Source: Anadara kagoshimensis (Eukaryota > Mollusca > Bivalvia > Arcoida > Arcidae). Taken from it: a stretch of 64,000 nucleotides of DNA. The notes beneath the pieces were generated by a model. The model was not told where the DNA came from. It saw only the letters and a program-made list of their open reading frames with translations, and did not search any database. Numbering within the stretch: position 1 is the first letter of the stretch; each line of letters begins with the position of its first letter. The position numbers and the translations under genes were made by a program. The stretch lies in contig CM037874.1 of NCBI GenBank assembly GCA_021292105.1, forward strand, positions 53,550,540 through 53,614,539, in the 5' to 3' direction. This document shows positions 11,193 to 26,100 of the stretch, piece after piece.

Positions 11193-11255
11193 ATGATGGC
11201 GACACAGAAGCCAGGGGAATGGGTGCAGTCTCTGATTACAAGATTTGATGCACAG
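11193..11255 (+). CDS. NF1: NF1 exon 1 (start codon)
   Basis: Two consecutive in-frame ATGs at 11193 and 11196. The second gives MATQKPGEWVQSLITRFDAQ, aligning with the human N terminus (M-A-...-P-x-EWVQ...SRFDEQ), and I prefer it. The donor GTTCGT follows 11255; phase 0 exit. Confidence 0.92.
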
Positions 11256-14142
11256 GTTCGTAAATTAACTCATATCAACACGCGTACGTGTAAAAATTAC
11301 CGTGTTAAAATTGACCTTGTTTTTGGTACAACAACCGATCTCGAATTTTATGAATGAACTGTCCACATAAGCTGTCAGTTCCCAAAATCGTTACAAATGT
11401 GACGAATTTTGCTCCGGCAATTACCAAATTTCAGTAAAATGTTAAAATTTTATTTTGAAATAAACCTTTGTTTTTCTGATGTCATTGGCGTAATAAACAT
11501 AAACTGAACATAATGTATGCGTGGGTGTGTGGCCGGCAGTGTGTTTTTTCATTCAAGTAAACCCAGTCGTCACGGTTCAGTTGGTATTTACAACCTTTAT
11601 TAGACACAAACATGAATGAATGTGTAACTCTAGAGTACTATAATTGACTTCCTTCACTGATTTTATATATAAACGTTACTCAAACAAAACGAAATGCCAT
11701 TATGTATTTTGCAAAACAGGAAATGAAATATTGAATACACAAAATTTATTATGTTAATATCAAGCATACATAATAAACCAAACACTCCTGTTTTTTTTTT
11801 TTTTTTTTTAGTTTATTTTAATTTTAAAACATAATATTAATTTAAACCAGCATGTTTCCAACTACATATTTTTTAATGAAATTTATAAAACTGTTAATTT
11901 CAAAAGATTAAAATATATATTATATCTATTTAAATGTATCTTTGATTAACCATATGTTTTTGTAAAATCTGGAGGGAGGGTGATGTGATTTTGGAATTAA
12001 AAATTATCCCATTATTTTTATAAGTCAACTAAAAATTAAATGTTACAAGTGTTTCAAAATAAGTCAACATTTTTAGCCAGTCCTTGTTTTCTAATTTCAA
12101 CATTTTCTTATTTCTATTCTTGTACATATTAATATAGGAGACTTGAAAAAGTAATCAGTCCTTCCCAAAAGTTATCCACCTCAGGACTGTCATTTTGAAG
12201 CTGTTATTTCAATAGTGTTGTTACAGATAAAAGTGTGTCAACGAAAATTTATAAACTTTATTTATAACACAGTTTTGATTCTCTACATTATGTGTTAAGT
12301 AAATTAATGAACTCTAACATGACCCTGCATTTTCCATCCGCAGTGTAACAAACAATGACCCATGGCTGTTCTGTTTTAGTGACATACTCCCTTTCTCATC
12401 TTATGATGTTATGCTGTGTGTTGGGACATTGGTTGTGATGTAATTTTCACTCATAAAATCATTTATTTCAATGGAGGTAATCTCACGAGCTGAATTGTTA
12501 AAAAAAACCTTTTTTGCAAATAAATAGTAAAATGTACTTCCAAAGAAAAAGTTCGCAATGTTTATTTCAATCCAGTTTGGTTCATTTTGGGACACTTATG
12601 AAATGACATTTCTTTTCAGTTTTAAATTGTTTATTGAGATTGTAATATTGTTTATTACTTTTTCAGCTTCCAATACGGACAGACCTACACACAACACAAT
12701 CCATTCAGAATGTGGAACAAAATAAAGATTGTCTTATCAATGTCAGTAAACATAAATTTAGAGAGGTTATTAGTGGACTTACTAAGACCCTACAGTCCTT
12801 ATCCACCATGGTAAGTACTATCACCAAGTTAAATTTCAAAAACAGACATACTAATCCATGTCCAAATCACAATCCCAGAGCAAAATTTAAAATTTTTGAA
12901 ACTGGCAAATTAGGTTATAAATATGAACTTTCACAAGAAGTGAGGCCAGGTGCTGTAGAAGGATAAGCACCTCCTGTTTAGCTAGCTACATGTACAACCA
13001 CCACACGTAAAATTTAAATTAAGAATGAAAGAAACATTTACATCAAATATTTTAAGGGTAATTTGGGATACAGACTACAGTCAATGAGAGACAACAAAAT
13101 TAACAACAATATTGTGATGACAGCCGTAAAAATAATCAGTAATGAAGCTTAACTATTTTGAGTTGGGCCCCAGCTCACTTCAGAAAGGAAGTAGTATTTA
13201 TAAAAAATATGTAAAATGTGTGAAATTTAGGGGTCCAGACTTTTTCTGGGAGCAGTGTACTACTGGGTTCCAGCTAATCTTAAACCCAGAATATCACCAT
13301 GTAAACCAATACATAATAGTACTATCTTTGATGGGTTTGAATGTGCCTTTTATAAATGTAGTGGTTATGACTCCTGACTCTCAGAAAATAACAGTTTGGA
13401 GTTTATATGAATTGATTCTTCAAGGATTTGTAATAAAGTATCTGTCTGTTGGAGGCCAAAGGGAAACCCTTCATGTCGCATTCCATGTACATGCATATGC
13501 TAAAGACAGTTTGGGACTTCCAAGAAGACTTAGTCACTTGGTCCTTTAAAAAGTACATTTTGCAGTAACAGTATTAATCATGTTAAAGATAACTCTAAAT
13601 TTCCAAAATAACCTGGCCACTTGCAACATTTGAGGGTCTATTTTTCCCATATGGGACAAGAAAATTCTGTTTTAACAGGGTAAGATTTTTCTGTCTATCG
13701 CACTGTGGCGTCACAATACCACTTTAATTGTAACGCAACAATTTAGATTGTGACATCATCGGTTACAAATGTCAACAATGTACTTTTAAGTAGTTTTAGG
13801 TGATTTTTAACCATAAAATCTTTACAAAACAAAAATATATTGGATATGGAAGAAAAAGATCAGCCCCTGTTTTTAGTGAAGACATAGAATTCTCAACCTT
13901 CGGGATCAGATTCTGTATTTTCTAGAAAATGAAAATTCTCATCTCTCGGGCCGAGATTCCTATCTCAGGGGTAGATTCTGTTAGTTGATGGCCAACAGTG
14001 AACCCTGCATGTCACAGTATATGCTTTGGATTTCCAGGGATATTTGGTCACTAAAGTTTTAATAACTAACATATATAATTATATCCAGCACTGCTAAAAG
14101 GTTACTTTGTTAGTGATTGAAATTATTAAACACACACACACA

Positions 14143-14193
<51 letters not shown>

Positions 14194-17100
14194 CTTTGTC
14201 ACCCATATCAGTTTATGTATATGGTATATTTAATATTTAGGTTGCTCAGATTAGATAGTTTATATAATATATTATTCTGTTTTAAATTTAAAATATTAAT
14301 GCCATATCGGGGAATTTCAACACAAGTACATGTGTACTTAAAATTATATTGCTTACCGTAATCTAGATACTGTTTAATTTGTGATGCAAATTGGAATAAC
14401 GCTTCATTATATGTATACATATCTAAGTTATACATGTATTGCAATATTCTGATTTTAAAAAAAATTTCATTCTTGTTTGTTCCTTCTGGTCAATCAAATA
14501 TTTTTCAGAACTTTTTTTCTTAATTGTTTTTTGAAACCTAAAAAGTACAAAACTATTTTGGCTTTTGAAAAAAAACCATTTAGTTTAAATTATCTAAAAC
14601 TAAAAACAAAATTATATTTACGTGGACCATGCATTAATTTAAAACCATGCAGTTATTGGAATTTTCTGAATGGGAAAAAAAAATTAAAACTGATAAATTT
14701 ATAGAAAACTTTAATTTAGCTGTTATATCAAATGTTTCTGGTTCTAAATTTAATCACTAAAGCCTTGAAAACAATGTTTTAGAGTAAAATAAATATTTTT
14801 TTGGTCATAATCAATTTTTAGCACAATTTAAAAAAAAATAAGGCTCTGTACCATCAGGAAAGAGGGCTGTATTAGAATTTGGCTCAGAGAAATGCAAACA
14901 AAATATTTCATATTCACCGATATACCAGAGTTTGGGTTAGAATTTAATCATTTACACATTAATTATGTCGACCTGGTTTAATTTTAAATAAAGTCAAACA
15001 AACTGTACACAGTGTATCATTTTAAACATAAATACGAGGCAGTGATAACATTTTAGATAGCAGATTAATGTACTTATGTTAGTACTTACTGTTATAGCTT
15101 TTCACTGGTACCAGTTCCACAGTCGAAGCCGAGGTACTTATAACCGATGATGAAGTACTTAAATTCCCAGTAGACATAATTTGAAAAAAATTAAGAAACC
15201 CAGATCACTTTTTTCTTGCTCAAATTTAAGTTCCAGTACAGCACATGTGTAAAATTATTGATATCGTATGATCTTGACCTTTATCTGACACACCTCCTTT
15301 TTACCTGAGGGGTGCAAAAGGGAGCTCTTTAAAAATTTTGAAAATTTCAAATTTGATTTCCCTCTTTTATGTTTTTGATATTAAAAGACAATAAATATAT
15401 TTTCTATATTCAATAATTTTTTTAATCTGCTAAATCATTGGCCACTGTACCACATGTGAATTAAAATCTAAATTATCTTTATCACTTTCATGTATGGTTT
15501 ATCTAAATGTGGACAATTTTTCCTGTAGTACATGAGGGGCACCATTAAGGTGATTTTTAGATGGTAGAAATTTCATGAAACTTGACATGTGTCATGACCT
15601 TCAACCAAGGTCATATCTTGAAGGTCAAGGTATAGGGGTCATATCTAATTGCTTTGCAATGTTCGAATCCCATTCGGGACAGATTTTAATGCCAGAAAGG
15701 TTGTCAGTATGTTTGCCAAAAGTCCATTTTTATGGACACTCCAGATTCCTCTACCATTCTTGAACTGACCACCTCAATATATATATAAAGTTAAATAAAT
15801 ATTGACTAGGGTTTAAAATTCCATTTTCTAGATGAAAACAACTGCAAATCAAAAAGGCATTTTATTCAATTTCCGGGAATTAGAATCAAAATGGAGAAAA
15901 CAAACCAGTGCCTAGTGAGGCTCTTATTAGTTTCAGTTTCCAGAGTGAAAAATACCCCATTATCTAGAACAAAAAGTCCTCAAGAATCATCTTATCAAAC
16001 ATGTTCAACAAATAAAACAGACATTTTATACAATTTCTGGGAATCAAAATTAAACATGGAGAGAAAAAAAAGAACACAGTGGGACTGTGCCTAGTGAAGC
16101 TCTTATTACATGTAGCTTCAGTTGCCAGAGTAAAAAGTACTCCATTATTTAGAAGAATAAAACCTTAAGAGTCACAATCAACCAAAACCATGCCAGTAAA
16201 TGTCCATGTTCAATAATAAACAAACTGCTATCCAATTTCTGGAAATCAAACATGGAGTAAAAAACACAGAGTACCTAGAAAGTTTGTTTACTAAAACAAG
16301 ATAAATTAGTTTAAGAAAAGTGACATTACTTCTATCTCTTAATCGTTTTGAGCTACTTTAAGATCGTTTATCAGAAGACATTTTCTGTCATTTGTTTAGG
16401 AATGGAGAGATATGTACCTGTTAACAAATTTAGTTTTAAGTTTTTGTTACCTTATCGGTCACATGCATTAGAAAGACAGTTTCTTAAAGAGAATATATAA
16501 TAGTCACATGGTTTTGTAATGAAACTGAAACATTTCAGACCCAAGTTTCACAATCAGTCCTTAACTAGAGTTTTCCATAACTTAAATCTGGCAAAATTTC
16601 AAATCTTAATAATTTTTTTTTAATTTATAAGATACATGTATTTAGAAATTAAATGTGTTGTTTAAAAGATCACTTCTAGCTTAAAACATTTTTATTTAGT
16701 TTTTCAAAACTATTTATTAGTAAATTCAAAAAAAAATTACAAAAATTAGCTAAATTTATGTTTAGGAAAACCATAGTTAAGGAATGATTGTGAAACTGGG
16801 GCCTGGTCTAAAGATTTTGTATCTCAGCATTTGCTGTGATTTAGTAATCAGCTGATCAATTTGTTTTACTATAGTAACTAATACCTGAGTTTTGTAATAT
16901 CTCTGCAACTGGGTATTATTCATTAAATCTTTAACTTTTTCAAACTATTATAAATTTCAAATTACATGAAGACTACCAACTGGTTTTATGTCCTAAGGAA
17001 TATGGACAGGTGGTCTTTATATAGAGGTTCTTTTTAGTTGAAATACAAAGCAAAGGAACTTAAAACACTGGCCTTAATTGACAGGTGGTCTTTATATAGA

Positions 17101-20100
17101 GGTTCTTTTTTGGTTGAAATATGAAGCAAAGGGACTTAAAACACTGGTCATAATGGACAGGTGGTCTTTATATAGAGGTTATTTTTAGTTGAAATACAAA
17201 GCAAAGGGACTTAAAACACTGGTCATAATGGACAGGTGGTCTTTATATAGAGGTTATTTTTAGTTGAAATACAAAGCAAAGGGACTTAAAACACTGGCCT
17301 TAATTGACAGGTGGTCTTTATATAGAGGTTCTTTTTTGGTTGAAATATGAAGCAAAGGGACTTAAAACACTGGTCATAATGGACAGGTGGTCTTTATATA
17401 GAGGTTATTTTTAGTTGAAATACAAAGCAAAGGGACTTAAAACACTGGTCATAATGGACAGGTGGTCTTTATATAGAGGTTATTTTTGGTTGAAATACAA
17501 AGCAAAGGGACTTAAAACACTGGTCATAATGGACAGGTGGTCTTTATATAGAGGTTATTTTTAGTTGAAATACAAAGCAAAGGGACTTAAAACACTGGTC
17601 TTAATGGACAGGTGGTCTTTATATAGAGGTTATTTTTGGTTGAAATACAAAGCAAACGGACTTAAAACACTGGTCATAATGGACAGGTGGTCTTTATATA
17701 GAGGTTCTTTTTGGTTGAAATATGATAATATAACTGCACATAAATCTTTCAATAATGATATTGGGTTTTTAAAACTTTATACAGGATCTGCCAAAAATAA
17801 AAACAAAACATAATTTTACAGTCAACCCTGTCTATAAAGGCCACCCAAGGGAACCAGTAAAAGTAGCCTTTATGGACAGGTGGCATATGTATACAGGTTC
17901 AAATAATATGAATAAAGAACAATTGGGATACAATTCTACTGGCCTTTATAAGCAGGTCGATGTTATATAGAGTTGGCCTTTGAGACGTTTCACTGTATGT
18001 GGCATTTTATTGTTCTAAATTTTAAAATAGCAAAAGTATGTGGTCCAAAATTTAATATCACTATGACGACTAGATCACACCGACAATACAAGTAGTTGAA
18101 GTACACTAAAGTTAAGTGTTATATTCATCTTACAAAGAAGTAAATCAAAATAGCATTATATATATATATACCTAATTTGCATAATTAATTAATATCTTAA
18201 GGTACATCAGCGTTTTGAGTTGTGCCATTTAAACTTCTAAAAATAATACAAAAACGTCACAATTATTCAGTATATGTCACAGAAAATTTATCACATTACT
18301 CTGTCTTGATGGTAAAGGCACTGTTAGTGCAAGTAGTTGAATTAAGTGGAGTGACAGGGTTCAACATTAACCCATGTCCGACAGACAATATCGGGTGTCG
18401 GGTAAAAGTCTGGGCAGCCAGGTGAGAACTTTAAACTGGCAAATTAGCGTTATCAGGGTTTCGATTATTACTCATCCACTCGTCCTGACGAGTGAAATGT
18501 GTACTGGGACGAGTATTGTTGTTATTGCACTCGTCACGTTGCCGAGTTAAATTTATCAGACATATACATCATGGGCTTGTTACAATTAATAAACAGCAGA
18601 CAATTTAGTGTAGGTCTGGAAGATCGTGTATAAGGAGGTTAATTGTCGACCTGGGCCCCTTTGTAAAAATCATGCCGTTCTGTAAATTGTTACAAGTGTG
18701 AATCAACAAAATTTTTGAACATTTGCATCATATGTGCAAACCGTTTCGCATTCGGTAGTCATTTAGTGTAACGTAAAATCCAACTGATGTTCCGAGTGTT
18801 TATATATTTGTCAGTGGTCTGTAAAAGTACAGTATGTTAAAGACAATATTATCTTTTACACTTGTGGTAACTGTGCCGAGTTAAATTTCCAAGTGCCGAG
18901 TGGTTTTCTTATTAAACTAGGCACTGTGCCAAGTGGAATTAAAAATTCTATCTAAGGCCTGGTTGTCATGAACTTATACCAGGAAAGTGAGGTCGGGTAC
19001 TCAGAAGGGTAAGCACCTCCTGTTTAGCTAGCTACATCCACCAACAATGCAATCAGTGAAGTATGAAAAATGATGAGATAAAACACATTTGTCATGACTT
19101 TTCTGAGCTAGTAGAATTTAGTTCAGGGTTAGTAAAAAATTTCAGAACTAGCCTGACTGGTCTAGTCTTTAAAAATCATTGTGATGAACCCTGAGTGTGT
19201 TGTTTTTTGTCTCAGTCAGGAGTATTTCACTTATCGTAAATCAAGGTGGGCAGTTCAGGGTTGATGGAAGAAAATGGAGTACCTGCCAGTCCCAGAGAAA
19301 ATCAGTGACTTTAGGCACACAAAGTGACTTACTCGCATGTTAACTTGAGGTCAGTTTCAATCAAGATGTTGTTGAAAGGTCATTCTGTGAAATCATTAAT
19401 TTTTTTGTTGTGTTCAATTTTCGAGGTTTTAAGAAAAAAATTGTGGTTTGTGATTACCATGTTAGTTAGGTTTGTTATATATATATATATTTTGTATTTC
19501 ATTGACATGTAAATTAATAGGTCAGGTTATTCAGGAGAATAACGAAAATTGGGACATCATGAAAATGAATGAATTCACAGTATAAGTAATTTTTTGTAGA
19601 GTTAATGGAGGTAAAGATAAGATAGTTTGTTCTGAGCCTAGTTTCACTATCATTCCTTAACTAAGATTTTACTTAACTTAAATCTGGCAAATTTCAAACC
19701 ATTATGATTTTGTTAATTGTTAAGATATTTGGGAAATGTAAGGTGTCATATTAAAGATTTCCATCAAGCTTGTGCCATCTGCTTTTAGTTTTCACAAAAA
19801 TATTTATTCGTAGTTCCAAAAAGAGCTTGTCAAAATTTTTTTTTTTTTTTTTTTTTTTTTTATTCTTTTTCACTGTTTTACACGTATATATAATATAAAG
19901 ACATATAATTAACAGTTTTACATAAAAACAAACTTATATTCACACACTCATACAAAAACATATTTCAATAATATAGTTAAGGACACTGTTCAAATTGTAA
20001 ACTAAGAGAAAATAAAAAAGTCTTTTTTATTTTTTAAGTTACATTTCCATTTCATGTAACAGACCCCATTTCTTCAGAAATTTACCATACTGAAATTTTA

Positions 20101-23100
20101 TTTTATATAAATATTCCTCAATTTTTTTATAATAAAACATTTCTTTTTTCATGCCTTCAAAGCAGGGAATACTGTTTTTTAATTTTTGTTTATATATATG
20201 AAATTTAGCAAGAATAATACATAAATTTAGTATATCATTATTTTGGGAAAAATATCCAAATATAATTTCTGTCACAGTAAGTTTTAGATTTAAATGCAAT
20301 GTATCATTTATCCACAACTGAAAATTTTCCCAAAAAGATGTGACAAACCTACATTCATAAAAAATATGAATTAAAGTTTCTGGTGTTTCATGACAAAAAC
20401 TACACAAATCACTTTCAACGACATGTATTTTTTTCAAAAACTGATTGGTACTTAGTAATCTATGTACTATACGAAACTGAAACCATCGGAGTTTTACATC
20501 TTTTGTGCATTTAAATATTAGTATGTTACATCTTTTCCAAAAATCATCAGAAATACCCTCTATTTTCTGTTGCCATTTAAACTCACTAACTGGTTTACTA
20601 TACAATGTTTTGACAAAAATATCGTAAATATTTCTAGTTCCTTTTTTCAGTTTTACAAGGGAAAGTATGAATTGGTGACAGTATGGTAGATTGCTTTTAA
20701 AAATGAAAAAATTAAAATTTGTACAATTTTCTTTTAACGCTTTACATATACCAAAATATTGTGTGAAAGGAGGATAAAAACTAAACTTATTACAAAAATC
20801 ATTATAATCTAAAATGTTACCATTTACATCTAATAAATCACCAACTAATCTAACTCCTTTAATGAACCATTGTTTAAAAAATACACACTTTTTCCCAATC
20901 TTAATTAAATCATTATACCATAAAGGTGACAATATAAACTCATCTTGCTGAACATTCATATACTCAATTAAAGATGTAAAAACGTCTTTCCAAAAAGGAT
21001 TACTGGTTTCAGATATCATCTTCTTCATAAAAGAAGAGCCAAACTTAGTAAAATGTTTAAAAATGTCAGGCATAATGTCAAAAAGTAATTTATTCCAACC
21101 AGAATCAGATAACAACAACCTTCTTATCCAAGTTAATTTCAGACTCTTAATGAATGATTTGACATGTATCATTCTTAAACCTCCATTATGATAATCTTGA
21201 ATAATTGATTTTCGAGATATTCTGTCAGTTTTCGAATCCCAGATATAGTTAAAAAACAGTGTTTCTAACTCATTTAATATATTATTACTTGGATTGGGGA
21301 GACTAATAAAAAGATGAGTAATCTTTGATACCAGAATGCTTTTGACAACAGTAATTCTGCCTAAAGTTGTTAATTTTCTTTTGGACCAAGAATTAATTAG
21401 CTTCTTTATCTCCTCAATTTTGTGTCTAAAATTTAAATCAATTATTTCTTCAAGGTGTACAGAAAAAGTTATGCCTAAGACTGTAAATGGTTCATTAGTC
21501 CAACTCAAATTGTATTCTTTACACAACTTTTCATTGCTAAATCGTTTTGAGCCAATCCAAATGCATTTAGTCTTATCATAGTTGGGACGTAAACCTGAAA
21601 ATTTTGAAAACTGCAAAATTAAAGATAATGTATTTCTCACAGAAGACTCTGTTCCATCTAGGAGAATTACAGTGTCATCAGCGTACTGAGATATCAGATA
21701 CTCTCTGTTTTTTATTAATATACCCTTTACATTTTTACTATTTCTAATCATAATACCAAGGATTTCTGCACATAATATAAAAAGGTAGGGGGATATTGGG
21801 TCCCCTTGTCTACAGCCTCTACCAATATTAAAAAAATCTGAAAAAAACCCGTTTTGAATGACACATAGTTTTATATCTTTAAACATTGTCTTTATCCACC
21901 CTATAAAATATTTTCCAAAATTAAAAAAGTTAAGAACGTTAAAAATAAATTCCCATGATACAGAATCAAATGCCTTTTCAAAATCTATTAGCATTAGCAG
22001 CCCAGGCATATTATTTTCTTCTAGATAGTGCAACACATCATAAAGCAGTCTTGTGTTTTCACCAATATATCTGCCAGCAATAAAACCTTTTTGGTTTTCA
22101 TGAACTAATTTATCAAGAACTGTCTTCATCCTACTTGCAATTGTACCAGATATTAACTTATAGCTAACGTTGAGAAGTGTTATAGGTCTCCAGTTTTTTA
22201 GATACTCTTTAGGCTTATTTCCTTTAGGCAGCAATGTAACGATTCCCTGTTTTTGAGTATGAGAAAGTATACCTTTATCGTAACTAAATAAGAAACTTCT
22301 GAACAAAAAATCCCCCAAATCTACCCAAAACATTTTAAAAAATTCAGCCGAAAAACCATCTGTACCCGGAGATTTATCACTTTTCATTTTTTTTAGGGTG
22401 GATAAGATTTCTGATTTTGTAATCGGACAGTCTAAGTGATTTTTCATTTCTTCATTTAATTTATCAACCTTATATTCTCTCAATAATTCATCTAAACAGA
22501 CTGTTTCTAATTCACTATGTCTATTACTATATAAATGAAAGTAAAATTTTCGAGTCTCCTGTAATATATCTTTCTGATTTATTAAAAGTTCACCATTATC
22601 TTTTTTTAATCTAGATATTGTTTTATTTATAAAATTTCGCTTTTCAAGGTTGCAAAAATACTTGGTTGGCTTTTCGCCCTCTTCTATCCATTTGGCTTTT
22701 GTTCTAATCAATAGACCCTCTAGTTCAATTTTCCTAATTTCTTCTAATTGTAACTTTAAGTCATGTAAGACTTCATTCAGAAGACCATCATGATTTTCAT
22801 CAAGAGCTACAGCTAAAATAGCAATCTGATCTTTTAGGGATTTAGTTTTTTCTTGCTGTTGACGCTTTTTTGATGCACAATATGGTAGTGTCATTTGCCT
22901 AATTTTCATCAAAAGTGTTTCAAAAAACAAATTATCATCAATAGTGAACTGAATATCATCATTAGAGATTTCGTGTATCTTTTCCTGAAGATAAATTGGA
23001 ACTGCATATTCTTTTTTAACTTGTAAAATGACTTCTTTTACTTTTTTAATATATTCATGATCTTTAAGTAAAGAATTATTGAATCTCCAGAAACCTTTGC

Positions 23101-26100
23101 CTTTTTTAATATCAGAGAAAGTTAGCTGAAGTTCTATCATTGAATGATCAGTGCGATAGCCAGGTAGAATATCTACTTTGCTCACCAGAGATAATAATTC
23201 TTCAGATATTAAAAAAAAATCTAATCTGGCTTTTTTGATAGGATCGTTTCTAAACCAGGTGAATCTCTTTTTTTCTGGGTGATAAACTCTATATGCATCG
23301 ACTAGATTGAACTCATTTTTTAAATTTTCCACACAAGTTCTATTTTTTGGATTGTTCACATTTTTATAATTAAAGCAATCTTTTTCCTGATCCTGAACAA
23401 CATTCCAGTCCCCACACATAATAATAAATTCATTATCAAAATCGTTAATTATGTTCTTAATATCATTAAAAAATTCAGGGGAATTTCTATTTGGACCATA
23501 GATATTTACTAAAGTTATGTTATAATCTCCAGTTTCTATTTCTGTCACTAATAAGTTACCATTGCTATCTATTTTTTCCCTACCCAGTTTGTAAGAAAAT
23601 AATCTTCCAAGCAAAGATGCCACACCCCGTGAGTTACTGTTCCCTGGACTGAAGTGACAGTCTAGACCCCATTCTGATCTCACCTGGCCTAGAACCGATC
23701 CATCAAAATGTGTATCTTGCAGACAGTATATTGATGCTTCTTTTTCTCGCAAATACTTAAAAACATCCTTTCTTTTCTTATAATCTTGTAATCCTCTACA
23801 ATTGAGGGATACTATTTTTAGTGTATCACTCATAATTAATATAGATTAAAAAATCATTCAACCAAAAAGGGTCTACTTTCATATATGAAAATTTGAAAGG
23901 TGCTATTAAAAGAAACTGAAACACATTCATACTACATACAAACCAAAGACAAGACAATAAAATATTAACATAAATTCCGTTCACCATGGTACTGCTGAGT
24001 AATAATTGCCCAGAAAATTTTAAACAAAATCACTGCCAAAGGCATATATAAAACTCTGAAATGTTATTTGAATCCACTTGATAAGACAGTTGTCTAGTGA
24101 CTATGTATACTTATGAAATAACTATATCGGTTGAACCAGAGACTTACGGAAATATGTGTTCATCTTGACTTAATGACCTTCAATATGAAACTTCAGTTAT
24201 AGGTAAAAACTAAAAGTTATTATTTTCCATCATGTACTTATACACAGGTAAGATTATATTGAAATAAATAAATATCAGTAATATCATATCTTTGTATACA
24301 AAAGAAATATAAAACACACTTTCCGAAATCTATGCGGATACCATAATCTTAAGAACCAGTTATATAATTAATATCACAACATTAATCATAATTCACATAC
24401 GCGATATATTTATCAAATTATGCATTACAGATTGGCAAGTTTCATAGTTTGCTTTTCTTACAAGGTCAATATGCAAGGCAATAGTAAATATGAGATAGTT
24501 ATGCCAAGAGAGACAACTCTTGCTTTTTCCAAAAAACCCTTACTTGTCATTTTTCAAAATCCAACACACTATACTACTGACTTCCCCTATAGGAAACTAA
24601 GGAAAGTTTTTACATTTTAAATATTTAGATATTTAAACTGATCATTTAAACTACTTTCTATCAGTACCTATCAGTATAATAATTAACATGTTCTATGTTG
24701 CCATTTACCTTAACTTACATACTTAAAAGTGAAATTCTTTTCTTTATGTCAATTATTTGACATCAGTATCTATATAAACTTGCAAGGAACATTTTGGCTT
24801 GGCCGGGCTCACATATCATTTCTTATAACAGTATTCAAAATACACCATCATACCTTTTAATCTCTGTAAATTTTGTGTGTAGCTATAATGTACAGATACA
24901 CAATCTTTTATCACTGGTATTTTTTTTTTTTTTTCACAAGTTACAAATACGTTACATGTACACAGTGAATCAAAATATTGTAATTATTTTTAATAAATTG
25001 TACATAAAACAATGCAAGTACACAATGCATATATGTCACAAAAGTTTTCAAAAAGTCGAACTCAAATATAAGTAACATTGCAGTGATCAAGTAAATTACT
25101 TTGCAGGACTGGAAATTTTTACCAAATACTGCTCATCTGCACTAGTTAAAGAGTACATTTTCCACGGCTGATTTTTACCAGCTCTCGTTTCGATCCAAAC
25201 ATCATTTTTGGATTCGCGCATGGCAGTTTGTAAGTGTTCATCGCGTCGGAGTCTGTACGAGATTCTTGCTAACTTGCCTCTCTTAGCCTTCAAGTCATTT
25301 GGCAGATCTGTGCGGATCGACATTTTAGAGTCTTTCAAATTTACTCTTGCAAAATAAACTGTGTTCCTATCCTTCATTCGTGCGAACTTAACCACTATAG
25401 GGTTTGGCATTCCTGGTTTGTATTCTTTATTTAGGCGGGGGACCCTATGGACGTTGCTTATAATAATATTTTCTACAGAAGAAGACTGCAGTTTCAGATT
25501 TTCTACAAAGAACTTTAATATAGTTTTCTCACAATCTTCATTGGGATTTTCTGGTATTCCATATATTAATAGATTATATTTACGGCTTCGACCCTCCTGA
25601 TATCTCAATTGCTTTTCAAGGAATTCAATTCTATGTAAAAGTTCTGTTTTCTCACTGTCTGACATAACTAGACCCTCCAGCTTATTTATTCTACCACTTT
25701 GGAATTCCAATGACTCCTCAACATCTTTCATGTCTGACCTAATTTGCTCAACTTCATCCCTAATACTATTTATAGATGTTATCATTCTCTTCTCGGACTC
25801 GTCAATTTTTGACGTCAATTTCTTGTCCATCTCTTTCATAAATGAAAGTAAGTCATTGTTTGAAATATTTTCACTTGACTTTGGAGTTTTTTCAGTGGAT
25901 TTAGACTGCTTTTCTAGTTCTTTATCTTTACCCATGCTTACTGACGATAATGACGACGTAGTAGATCTAGATAGTTTACGGGGGGGTGAGACTAACAGAC
26001 TCTATGTTTACTTCTCTGTTCTCCGAACTAGACCCCCGTAATCTGGTGAAATAATTATGAAGGGAATTCACACTCATAAATAGTTCATCGCTTGGCTTTT

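Larger units (their letters stand above)
12811..16539 (+). other. NF1 intron 2, left part
   Basis: AT-rich with no supported gene. A 135-codon ORF at 13142-13549 is the longest unexplained frame in the window, but it has no recognisable domain or signal. A (CA)n microsatellite lies at 14131-14189, and a repeat with GCACCTCCTGTTTAGCTAGC at 12955-12990 recurs at 19012-19040. Confidence 0.5.

Noticed and set aside
13142-13549. 135-codon plus-strand ORF in NF1 intron 2
   Set aside because: Longest unexplained frame, but no domain, signal or splice context is recognisable. Its residue pattern looks like random translation of AT-rich DNA. Only transcripts or conservation could rescue it.
25730-26041. 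103-codon plus-strand ORF over LINE ORF1
   Set aside because: Antisense to ORF1 and its 5' UTR, with low-complexity Ser/Phe content expected from the complement of a Lys/Glu-rich coiled coil.
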